A stretch of 7,587 nucleotides of DNA from Bacteroidales bacterium (GCA_031272415.1 JAISTU010000160.1:1-7587); one strand, 5' to 3'; numbered from the stretch's first letter, positions 1 through 6,294 are shown. Notes: a model not told the origin generated them from the sequence alone. A program made the numbers and translations.

Positions 1-1169
1 AACATTTTCATGTCAATCGCGTTGTCTTTGTAATATTTGGGCATTTCGTATTGAGAAAATTGCTCTTCTGTCTCCAAAATTCGTTGCTGGTCAAAATTTA
101 ATGCCCTGATTATCACCTCTCCATAAATCGGGTTGGCAGGCTCTATCACTTTTTTATTCTCCCGAATTAACCCCAAATCTTTGACATAATTAAAATCGTC
201 AGACATTCTTTCAATGTCGCCACTTTCTCCCAAAATCATCGGTTCAACAATCTTTTTCACCCTTTCATCTTTAAGTTTGTCCAAAAGTTGGTCAATATGC
301 ACATCTCGCCTTAATATGATTGTATTTATCGCTGTTTCAATCATTTGTGGGGTAATTGTAATAGAAAAATCTTTCTTCAATTGTTTTTCAACCACTTCCC
401 TTGCTATGGCATTGACTAACCAAGGTTGCCCTTGTGTTTGTTCAAAAGCAAGTTCTACTGCTGACTTTTCAAAAACTTGCCCCGTTGCCGTAGTGTGTTG
501 ATTATAAAGTTGATATACTTCTTCTTTGGTAAAATTACGGAGCGTTAAAGATTCTGTAATGATATTAAAAGGGCTTGCTGTGCCGAGTGTTTCTTGATTT
601 GCCCTGATTTTTGCCTTATAATCGCGAATATTTCGCATCCCTACCAACGCAATAGATACAGGGAAAGGAATACTTGTCCGATTTACATAGCCATTGCGTA
701 GTTGACGTAAAAATGAAATCAAAGTGTTTTCGCTCATGCAATCTGCCTCGTCAAAAAATAATACAAGCGGTCTATCCAACCCAACGCAATAATCCGTAAT
801 TGCGGTTCTAATTTGATTAGAAATATCCACTCCTTCCATATTCTTCGCAAAATTCAGTCTATCAGGCAGTTGTGAAAAACGAATATCCGTTTTCAGGCAA
901 TTCAAAATGGCAGGAATGCCTTGTTCGGGATCGGGAAACGGTTGCACATTTTCCAACGAACAATACAAAGCATAATATTGCCCTTCTGCGTTTAATTTGT
1001 CTCTCAAATTCAGCAAAAGGGTTGTTTGTCCCACTTGCCGAGCCGCATGAATGACAAAATATTGCTTAGAATCAATTAAATCCGCCAACTCATTGTGCAA
1101 CCGCTCTGTTGCATCTATCATATAATGTTCGTCCTCCATGCAAGGACCTGCTATGTTAAATTTTCGCAT
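1..1169 (-). CDS. AAA-like P-loop ATPase with altered Walker A, 3' end cut off by the window edge
   Basis: The frame is open from ATG at 1169 to the left edge, giving 389 visible residues and no stop, so the C-terminus is missing. The protein matches, from memory, a large Bacteroidota/cyanobacterial family of AAA-like ATPases. Visible landmarks: an N-terminal FNIAGPC segment (residues 4-10), the P-loop region HAARQVGQTTLL (41-52), a Walker B LVLFFDEAD (135-143, D140/E141), a sensor-like ALVGMRNIRDYK (174-185), EQTQGQPWLVNAIARE (243-258) and EPANPIYGEV (343-352). The invariant Walker A lysine is Gln48 (codon CAA at 1026-1028), which should weaken or abolish ATP hydrolysis. Family members I recall carry a C-terminal PD-(D/E)XK-type nuclease-like domain; here it would lie beyond the window. 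Their cellular role is not established. ATG at 1139 is an alternative start, but the FNIAGPC segment before it looks conserved, so I prefer 1169. It is transcribed away from the rest of the window. Confidence 0.85.
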   Translation of the reverse strand, partial: MRKFNIAGPCMEDEHYMIDATERLHNELADLIDSKQYFVIHAARQVGQTTLLLNLRDKLNAEGQYYALYCSLENVQPFPDPEQGIPAILNCLKTDIRFSQLPDRLNFAKNMEGVDISNQIRTAITDYCVGLDRPLVLFFDEADCMSENTLISFLRQLRNGYVNRTSIPFPVSIALVGMRNIRDYKAKIRANQETLGTASPFNIITESLTLRNFTKEEVYQLYNQHTTATGQVFEKSAVELAFEQTQGQPWLVNAIAREVVEKQLKKDFSITITPQMIETAINTIILRRDVHIDQLLDKLKDERVKKIVEPMILGESGDIERMSDDFNYVKDLGLIRENKKVIEPANPIYGEVIIRALNFDQQRILETEEQFSQYEMPKYYKDNAIDMKM

Positions 1170-1193
1170 AATGTTTTACTTTTTTTATATAAC

Positions 1194-1203
1194 GCAAAAA
1201 TGT
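1194..1203 (-). promoter_or_regulatory. Possible -7 element for the ATPase gene
   Basis: On the minus strand this reads TACATTTTTG, about 25 bases before the ATG at 1169. It resembles the Bacteroidota TAnnTTTG element but has two extra spacer bases. No clear -33 TTTG was found at the usual distance, so this is tentative. Confidence 0.3.
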
Positions 1204-1234
1204 ACAAATTATTGTGTTAATAAAAATTAAAAAC

Positions 1235-1289
1235 CTTTTTTTCAGAGTGAAGAGATTTTTTTTGCATTTTTGGATAAAAACGTTCTAAA
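1235..1289. repeat. Dispersed intergenic repeat, copy A
   Basis: The order is a CTTTTTTTCAGAGTG block, an AGAG element, a T-run, GCATTTTTG, then a GATAAAAACNTT block and AAAA. The same order recurs at 6304-6372 in the same orientation. This copy is shorter because it has fewer AGAGTGN units. In both places it lies upstream of a minus-strand gene. Confidence 0.65.
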
Positions 1290-1566
1290 ATTGGATAAAA
1301 AGAATCAATTTTTCATTCTCCATTTTCAATTAAAAAGAACTCCCATAGAAAAGTCGAAAAATTGACCCCTATTTTTTTCACTTTTTTTGGCATTTTGGCA
1401 AAATCGTTGCAAAATCAGGAGAAAATTTTGTCTTTTTTTCACCCCCAAACTGCCGTTTTTTGCATTTTTGGGCTCCAATTTGAAAAAAATTATCCTTGAT
1501 AATCAATGAATTATAAAAATTTTGCATTTTTTTTTCAAAAAATGAGTTTTGTATTGTTTTTTTTTG

Positions 1567-1574
1567 TATCTTTG
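1567..1574 (+). promoter_or_regulatory. Bacteroidota -7 promoter element for the lipoprotein gene
   Basis: TATCTTTG followed by CA is a perfect TAnnTTTG. It would start transcription around 1580 and leave an A/T-rich leader of about 45 bases before ATG 1627. A TTTG at 1548-1551 could be the -33 element, but the 15-base spacer is shorter than usual. Confidence 0.7.
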
Positions 1575-1626
1575 CATATTATAAAAAATTAAAAATTATT
1601 AACTAAAAATTAAAATTCGTAGAGAA

Positions 1627-2262
1627 ATGAAGAAATTATTAATGTCAGTAGCTGCATTGGCAGCAGTAGTAGTATTAAACAGTTGCGGAGATGGTAAAGT
1701 TCCAACAATTACTTTACCAACAGATGCGTCAAAACCTGTATTTGATTTAGGTGATGTAGAGGCTGCTTTGGAAGATGTCAAAATCAAGGATGCAACAAAA
1801 GATACCATTATTGAAGGTATCGATTATGTTGGCGACCAAGAGTTGATTTACAAAGCAAGTAACGAAAGCGGTACGGCAAAAGAACTTCGGGCTGCTATCG
1901 TTAAGGTGGACAAATTGTTGGGAAATTACACCGCAAATTACACCGGACCAACAGCAGAAAAACCTAGTGGCAATCCAGAGGCTGTCTTGATTCAAGGAGA
2001 GTACATCAAATTGAACATAAAAAATTTGGACGAAAACAGTGTTATTACGGCTGTAGGAGATGGCACCGATGAATTGAAAATTACAGACAATACATTCGAT
2101 GCTGGGCTGGATTATGAGTACCATGTTAGTGGTACCATTAAATACGCTCCCGTTGATGCAACCAAAAAGAAGTATGAGTTTCTGACAGGAAAGTTGGATT
2201 ATACTTATCCCAACCATCCTGAACTCAATGGCTCGACAACTATCACTTTTTCAAAGTTGTAG
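1627..2262 (+). CDS. Exported lipoprotein of unknown function
   Basis: This is a 211-residue protein with a classical lipoprotein signal peptide: MKKLL, a hydrophobic stretch at residues 5-17, and lipobox VLNSC with Cys20 as the lipidated residue. The mature part is acidic and Gly/Thr/Asp-rich with alternating polar and hydrophobic residues, suggesting a beta-rich secreted domain. Its C-terminal 30 residues (TGKLDYTY to TITFSKL) look like terminal beta strands. I recognise no family. It would be anchored in the outer membrane, facing either the periplasm or the surface. ATG 1627 is fixed by the signal peptide and follows the promoter at 1567 by about 50 bases. The AGAGA just before the ATG is at best a weak ribosome site. 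A hairpin terminator follows 30 bases after the stop, so it is probably monocistronic, apart from possible read-through into the UbiA-family gene. Confidence 0.85.
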   Translation: MKKLLMSVAALAAVVVLNSCGDGKVPTITLPTDASKPVFDLGDVEAALEDVKIKDATKDTIIEGIDYVGDQELIYKASNESGTAKELRAAIVKVDKLLGNYTANYTGPTAEKPSGNPEAVLIQGEYIKLNIKNLDENSVITAVGDGTDELKITDNTFDAGLDYEYHVSGTIKYAPVDATKKKYEFLTGKLDYTYPNHPELNGSTTITFSKL

Positions 2263-2291
2263 TAGTTTGTAAGAAAAATTAGTAAAAAATC

Positions 2292-2322
2292 AAGAGGCTG
2301 TTTAAAACGCAGTCTCTTTTTT
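2292..2322 (+). terminator. Rho-independent terminator after the lipoprotein gene (possible attenuator for the next gene)
   Basis: An AGAGGCTG stem (2293-2300) pairs with CAGTCTCT (2310-2317) around a 9-base loop, with one G-T wobble, and is extended by A2292-T2318. A run of six T follows from 2317. It ends only about 16 bases before the next ATG. Confidence 0.75.
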
Positions 2323-2338
2323 ATTTTAAAAGTAGAAA

Positions 2339-3334
2339 ATGTTGTTAAATTGGTTGAGAAATGCACGTTGGGTGGCGTTGCCACAGAGTTTTTTACCTGC
2401 ATTGGTGGCGTTTTCTTTCGCATATAAGGCTGAAAATGCGGACTTTTCGTGGGGATTGGGCGTGTTGGCAATAGTAGGGGTGTTGTTGTTGCATTTGGGA
2501 ATGAATTTGTTTGATGATTTTTTTGACTACAAGCACAAAGAGCCTGCTTTTCGCAAGCAAATGGCTGCACAAGGAGTAAAATCCCGCATAGGCAAATGTT
2601 CTTATCTCCAAAGTGAAGGCGGTACGGCATCGGTGAAACAATTGTTATGGGTAGCAATTTTGTTTTGTTTAGTGGCTGCCGTGATTGGATTTATTATATT
2701 GATTTACAGAGGATTACCAATATTTTATATAGCAATGGCGGCTGTGTTGTTGGGTTTGTTTTATTCTGCACCGCCTTTTCGGTTGAGTTATCATGGTTTG
2801 GGCGAGTTGACGGTAGGATTTATCTTTGGACCATTGGCTATGGTGGGCGTTTGCTATTCCACTTGCGGTACAATACCGGAAGGATTTTATATACTTTCTT
2901 TGGCGGCGGGTTTGTTGGTGGCAAATGTGTTATTTACGCACTCTGTTTTGGACTTGCCGACAGATAAATTTGCGGGTAAAAAAACATTAGCCGTTTGTGC
3001 CAAAAATGCCCGATTGAATTTGGGAATTTCTTTTTTGATGAACTTTTTACCCATTTGTATTATATTGATTTCCATATTATTACGCTATTTGAGTGGATGG
3101 TATTGCATTATTTTGATTTTGTTGCCGTTTCCGATTTATTTATTTTATACGTTGTGTTGGTTTGCCAAAGAGCCTCAAAAAGTGTTTGAATATCGCTTTT
3201 GGATGGGTCATTTTCCACGTTGGAGAGTCATCAAAGAGGCACAATTGGACTGGTTTATGTTGCGGTGGTTTTTAAGTCGCAATTATATGTTATTTTTTTG
3301 TCTGATATTGATTTTGTTAAATTTTATTATTTAA
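2339..3334 (+). CDS. UbiA/MenA-like membrane prenyltransferase
   Basis: This 331-residue integral membrane protein has about nine hydrophobic helices. UbiA-superfamily enzymes transfer a polyprenyl chain from its diphosphate to an acceptor in the inner membrane. Both Mg-diphosphate motifs are present: NLFDDFFD (N56, D59, D60, D63), and DLPTDKFAGKK (D205, D209), which includes the basic residues after the second motif. YSAPPFRLSYHGLGE (142-156) matches the tyrosine/proline and HGLGE region of MenA-type enzymes. Length is near the MenA norm. No menaquinone genes are nearby. The neighbour is a radical SAM enzyme six bases downstream, so I infer an acceptor other than dihydroxynaphthoate, although a MenA role cannot be excluded. 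I chose ATG 2339 because it begins the first amphipathic helix. No promoter fits between the terminator and this ATG, so expression must come from read-through or from a promoter upstream of the hairpin. Confidence 0.85.
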   Translation: MLLNWLRNARWVALPQSFLPALVAFSFAYKAENADFSWGLGVLAIVGVLLLHLGMNLFDDFFDYKHKEPAFRKQMAAQGVKSRIGKCSYLQSEGGTASVKQLLWVAILFCLVAAVIGFIILIYRGLPIFYIAMAAVLLGLFYSAPPFRLSYHGLGELTVGFIFGPLAMVGVCYSTCGTIPEGFYILSLAAGLLVANVLFTHSVLDLPTDKFAGKKTLAVCAKNARLNLGISFLMNFLPICIILISILLRYLSGWYCIILILLPFPIYLFYTLCWFAKEPQKVFEYRFWMGHFPRWRVIKEAQLDWFMLRWFLSRNYMLFFCLILILLNFII

Positions 3335-3340
3335 TTGATA

Positions 3341-4243
3341 ATGAGTAAATTAAGCCATTTAATATATTTATTTTTTTGGTTTGTTCGGGCTAAATTTTTA
3401 GGTAGAAAAGCCCCCTTGCAAACGATATTATTTATCAGCGACGAATGTAATTTACGCTGTCGGCATTGCCATGTTTACAATGACACACCACATATCAAAA
3501 CATACTCTCAAATTGAGGCTGATTTGCGATATTCTTATCAATTGGGGGCAAGATTTGTGGATTTTGAGGGCGGAGAGCCTTTTTTATGGTCAGATGGCAA
3601 TTTTACGGTCAATGATTTGTGTATTTTGGCAAAATCGATAGGTTTTTTTTCTACCACCATAACTACAAACGCTCAAATGCCGTTTTCGCATTGCAAAGCC
3701 GACTCTATATGGGTGAGCATGGACGGTTTGGAAGAATTTCATGAAACAATCAGAGGTAAAGGAACTTTTGAAAAATTATTGGAAAATTTAAACGCTTGCG
3801 ACCACCCGCATGTAAGTATTAACATGGTTATCAATAAATTAAATTATACAAATGTAGAACAAACCATACATTTTGCAAAGAATCATCCTCATATTGAGAA
3901 AATTTCTCTCAATTTTCATACTCCTTATCACGGGACAGAGGATTTATTTATTGACGATTGGAATTTACGGGCACAAATTATTGACAAAATTATTTCTCTC
4001 AAAAAAAGTGGCTTTCCTGTAATGAACTCTATTTCAGGACTTAAACTGATGAAAACCAATCAATTCAAAAAACAATGTTGGGTAAGTAATTTTATTCTCA
4101 GTGACGGCAGTCGTTATAAAGAGTGTCCGGGAAAAACGGCTAATATTTGCGATAAATGTGGCTATTGCATGGCAGGTGAAATGCACAGCGTTTTTGCGTT
4201 TAAACCCGATACTCTCAAAGCCGGTTTTGCACTCAGAGGTTAA
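3341..4243 (+). CDS. Radical SAM enzyme paired with the UbiA-family prenyltransferase
   Basis: This 300-residue protein holds the radical SAM cluster motif CNLRCRHC (C36, C40, C43), which binds the [4Fe-4S] used to cleave S-adenosylmethionine. The SAM-binding GGEP (77-80), TTITTNAQ (105-112) and a VSMDG strand (125-129) followed by the usual IRGKGTFEKLLENL follow. The C-terminus has further cysteines at 246, 262, 270, 273 and 276, the last three as CDKCGYC, suggesting an auxiliary Fe-S cluster or metal site as in SPASM/Twitch-like enzymes. Residues 5-19 are hydrophobic/amphipathic and could tether it to the membrane. It starts six bases after the prenyltransferase stop and is surely co-transcribed. 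ATG 3341 is preferred over an in-frame TTG at 3335. The substrate is unknown; I infer a lipid or prenylated compound made by the partner. It does not look like an intact MqnC/MqnE or HpnH. Confidence 0.85.
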   Translation: MSKLSHLIYLFFWFVRAKFLGRKAPLQTILFISDECNLRCRHCHVYNDTPHIKTYSQIEADLRYSYQLGARFVDFEGGEPFLWSDGNFTVNDLCILAKSIGFFSTTITTNAQMPFSHCKADSIWVSMDGLEEFHETIRGKGTFEKLLENLNACDHPHVSINMVINKLNYTNVEQTIHFAKNHPHIEKISLNFHTPYHGTEDLFIDDWNLRAQIIDKIISLKKSGFPVMNSISGLKLMKTNQFKKQCWVSNFILSDGSRYKECPGKTANICDKCGYCMAGEMHSVFAFKPDTLKAGFALRG

Positions 4244-4244
4244 A

Positions 4245-4293
4245 AAAATGCCAAAAAATCACCCATATTAGGGATAAAATGCCAAAAAATCAC
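4245..4293. repeat. Two direct copies of an 18-base element
   Basis: AAAATGCCAAAAAATCAC occurs at 4245-4262 and again at 4276-4293, a 31-base period. A short CCC/GGG dyad (4262-4264 and 4271-4273) lies between. It sits right after the radical SAM stop and upstream of the HmuY promoter. A 14-base inverted match (TTTTTTGGCATTTT) occurs at 1383-1396. Confidence 0.7.
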
Positions 4294-4328
4294 AAAAAAA
4301 TAGGATGTTTTTATACGAAAAAATATGC

Positions 4329-4336
4329 TATCTTTG
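4329..4336 (+). promoter_or_regulatory. Bacteroidota -7 promoter element for the HmuY-like gene
   Basis: TATCTTTG followed by CAAT is a perfect TAnnTTTG. It would give a leader of about 42 bases to ATG 4386. A T-run at 4308-4312 stands where the -33 TTTG would be but lacks the G. No clear Fur-like operator was recognised. Confidence 0.7.
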
Positions 4337-4385
4337 CAATTAGTTAAAAATTAATTTTAGTTATATAAAAAAAACACCAAAAACT

Positions 4386-4970
4386 ATGTTAAAAAAACAA
4401 AAGAGAATCGTATTGTATTCATTATCAATGCTTTCAGTGGTGCTATTGGGGTGTGAAAAGCCCAAAGAAGTAGAAGAGTTAAAAGAAAGCAAAACATTGA
4501 CCGTTGATGCTACTGCATACGACAAATGGGTTTATGTATCCTTCAAAGACGCCAAAACGGTAGAAATTACCGATTATCAAAACGACCTTTCGTGGGATAT
4601 GGCTCTGCATCGTTACGACGTACGCTTAAACGGCGGTCTATCGGGCAAAGGAAAAGGAGCGGCTTTGGAAACTTCTTACACGGAATTGTCTGCTTTGACA
4701 GAAATTCCTGCTGCCGGCTACACAACAGATGTCATGGACAGCATTATGTTGGCTATGCCTCCGGTGTATGACGCCCAGCCTTTCAACAAAGAAGCGTCCA
4801 AATGGATGAGTTTCGACCTATCTATTATGCCGCCCGTTTACCAAATGAGCGACAAAGTATTTGTGTTCAAAACAGCAGAAGGCAAACATGTCAAAATTAA
4901 ATTTATTGACTACATCAATGCCGAAAACATCAAAGGACACATCAAATTTACTTATGTTTTCATGGATTAG
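4386..4970 (+). CDS. HmuY-family haem-binding lipoprotein
   Basis: This 194-residue lipoprotein has lipobox LLGC with Cys23. HmuY proteins are surface or secreted haemophores that take haem from host or environmental haemoproteins and hand it to a TonB-dependent receptor. The family signature is strong: YDKWVYVSF (45-53), DYQNDLSWDMALHRYDVRLN (63-82), GLSGKGKGA (84-92), GYTTDVM (111-117), a W-x-x-F strand (140-143), KVFVFKTAEGKHVKIKFIDY (157-176) and a terminal KGHIKFTYVF (183-192). In the Porphyromonas gingivalis protein, as I recall it, two histidines bind haem. The matching positions here lack histidine: the second falls on L145, and the first lies in a shortened loop. Methionines M121, M124, M148 and M154 are near these places, as in the methionine-liganded homologues of Tannerella and Bacteroides. 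There is no hmuR receptor gene next to it. Own promoter and terminator make it a single-gene unit. Confidence 0.9.
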   Translation: MLKKQKRIVLYSLSMLSVVLLGCEKPKEVEELKESKTLTVDATAYDKWVYVSFKDAKTVEITDYQNDLSWDMALHRYDVRLNGGLSGKGKGAALETSYTELSALTEIPAAGYTTDVMDSIMLAMPPVYDAQPFNKEASKWMSFDLSIMPPVYQMSDKVFVFKTAEGKHVKIKFIDYINAENIKGHIKFTYVFMD

Positions 4971-5000
4971 TTGCTAAATTTGTCCACGAGACAAAAGTTA

Positions 5001-5038
5001 AAAGGCAAGTTGTAAATTTCTACCAACTTGCCTTTTTT
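5001..5038. terminator. Strong, probably bidirectional terminator between convergent genes
   Basis: AAAGGCAAGTTG (5001-5012) pairs perfectly with CAACTTGCCTTT (5024-5035) around an 11-base loop. T5033-T5038 follows on the plus strand. The minus strand also has a T-rich tail after the stem. It ends the HmuY-like gene and lies just past the stop of the glycosyltransferase. Confidence 0.9.
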
Positions 5039-5042
5039 AATT

Positions 5043-6275
5043 TCATAACGCAACAGGCGAGAGCAACTTTTTATCATTTTCTGTTTGATATTTTTGCTCT
5101 TCTTGGGCAAGGAAATCCCGCATTTGCTGCAATAATTCGATAGAACTTTTTGTGAAAGAAAAATGATGCTGTTGAAAAAAATATTGCTCCTTATCAGGGT
5201 AAAATTGTGCTAAAAATTGGTTAAGAATTTCTTCCTTATTTTGTTGATATTGTTGATGTTGCGAGCGTAAAAATTGAAAAATTCTCAACGCATCCGCCTT
5301 GCAATGAAAAGCCTTTTCAAAAGCGGACAAAGTTTTGAAATTTTTACGCAAAGGAGACCATAAATCATGGGGAGAAAAAATTGTTTTTAAAAATGTAATA
5401 AATTCATTATCAATATTTTGCGTAAAAATAGTGGGGATCTGTGCATACGTTTGTAAAATGCAATCAAAATCTGTATGAGAAAAGAGCGGATAATGTTCGT
5501 TGGACAGTTTATTTAATTCATTTTCAATGTATTTACCCGTTCCAAAAGGAGTTCTATCGGATGAGCGTGAAGAAGGATATACCTTTAATTCATTGAATAA
5601 CAATATTTTACCATGTTTTCTCAATTTTTGCAAAAAGTAAAAATCTTCACCCGAAGGCTGTGTTGTAAAGCCGTTAATGTTACGCAAGGCTTTTATTTTG
5701 CACACAATTGCAGCCCCCAAAGCCGTAAAAGCATAAGGACTTTGAATCCGCAACAAATTGAGATTGTAGTAGCGAAGGTAGATTTCATAATTCAAAATGG
5801 CTCTGTTAATTACTTGATTATCAGAGAATTGATGTAGATAAGGTACGGCTATTCCCACCGCAATGTTATGTAAAGCCAAATTATCGGCAACAGATTGACA
5901 ATATTGCGGTTCAAATAGCGTATCACTGTCCATACTAATAAAAATATCATCATCGGTTGCAGATTGTAAAATGTTGTCTGTCAATGTTTTACGTGCTATT
6001 CCTACACCATGTTTTTTGTCTTTCCAACCCTCTCCTTTTGAGGATTTATCTATTATGTTGATATTCAACTGTTTATATTCTTTCAAATAAGAAATTGTTT
6101 TTGCATTATTGAGGCAAATATTTCTATTATTTTCCTGTTCCCAAAAGTTATTCGGCTGATTTACACATACATACACTTCTATTGGATACATACATTTTTG
6201 TTCTGCAATACATTTGAGTGTATGTGGCAAAAAATCCATTTCATTCATTGCCGGAATTGCGATATAAATTTTCAT
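5043..6275 (-). CDS. Family 2 (GT-A fold) glycosyltransferase
   Basis: This 410-residue soluble protein begins MKIYIAIPAMNEMDFLPHTL, the typical nucleotide-sugar-binding opening of GT2 enzymes. The DxD metal motif is ISMDSDTLF (D116, D118), and the acceptor/catalytic-base region is PSGEDFYFLQKL (E210, D211). A conserved-looking RSSDRTPFGTG (237-247) follows. The last third (about 290-410) is helical and Gln/Lys-rich with no motif I know. There are no transmembrane segments. The sugar and acceptor are unknown, and no other glycan genes are adjacent. An upstream in-frame ATG at 6305 would add ten residues. However, it precedes the expected transcription start set by the TATCTTTG element, and the residues before MKIYIAIP do not fit the family. 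ATG 6275 is therefore the start. It is convergent with the HmuY-like gene. Confidence 0.88.
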   Translation of the reverse strand: MKIYIAIPAMNEMDFLPHTLKCIAEQKCMYPIEVYVCVNQPNNFWEQENNRNICLNNAKTISYLKEYKQLNINIIDKSSKGEGWKDKKHGVGIARKTLTDNILQSATDDDIFISMDSDTLFEPQYCQSVADNLALHNIAVGIAVPYLHQFSDNQVINRAILNYEIYLRYYNLNLLRIQSPYAFTALGAAIVCKIKALRNINGFTTQPSGEDFYFLQKLRKHGKILLFNELKVYPSSRSSDRTPFGTGKYIENELNKLSNEHYPLFSHTDFDCILQTYAQIPTIFTQNIDNEFITFLKTIFSPHDLWSPLRKNFKTLSAFEKAFHCKADALRIFQFLRSQHQQYQQNKEEILNQFLAQFYPDKEQYFFQQHHFSFTKSSIELLQQMRDFLAQEEQKYQTENDKKLLSPVAL

Positions 6276-6294
6276 TTTAACGACTATTAAAATG

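Larger units (their letters stand above)
1170..1626. other. Divergent intergenic spacer, very T/A-rich with short repeats
   Basis: This 457-base spacer separates the divergent ATPase gene and the lipoprotein gene. I see no credible ORF or RNA gene in it. It holds a copy of an intergenic repeat (1235-1289), two copies of TTGGATAAAAA (1270-1280 and 1291-1301), a recurring T-tract/GCA/T-tract motif (around 1264, 1462 and 1523), a perfect ATTATC/GATAAT palindrome (1489-1503) and the lipoprotein promoter near 1567. Long T runs are on the plus strand throughout 1230-1566. Confidence 0.7.

Noticed and set aside
214..501. 95-codon plus-strand frame within the ATPase gene
   Set aside because: Antisense shadow of a conserved protein, Ser-rich and low in complexity.
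1489..1503. ATTATC/GATAAT palindrome as a repressor operator
   Set aside because: Six-base arms in very A/T-rich DNA can occur by chance, and it lies about 80 bases from the promoter; not strong enough to list as a site.
1235..1535. Possible CRISPR-like array in the spacer
   Set aside because: Repeats are short, imperfect, T-rich and irregularly spaced, with no cas genes.
1747..2217. 156-codon minus-strand frame opposite the lipoprotein gene
   Set aside because: It is antisense to a well-supported gene, its residues are Cys/Ile/Phe-rich without pattern, and it has no promoter or start context.
2205..2657. 150-codon minus-strand frame opposite the lipoprotein end and the prenyltransferase start
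   Set aside because: It runs antisense through the terminator and the conserved NxxDDxxD region; composition is not protein-like.
3335..3340. TTG codon at 3335 as start of the radical SAM gene
   Set aside because: ATG follows two codons later at 3341 and is the more usual start; the difference is only two residues.
4262..4273. CCC/GGG dyad after the radical SAM gene as a terminator
   Set aside because: The stem is only three pairs and no T-run follows on the plus strand.
5613..5837. 74-codon plus-strand frame within the glycosyltransferase
   Set aside because: Antisense to the GED region of the enzyme; no start signals.
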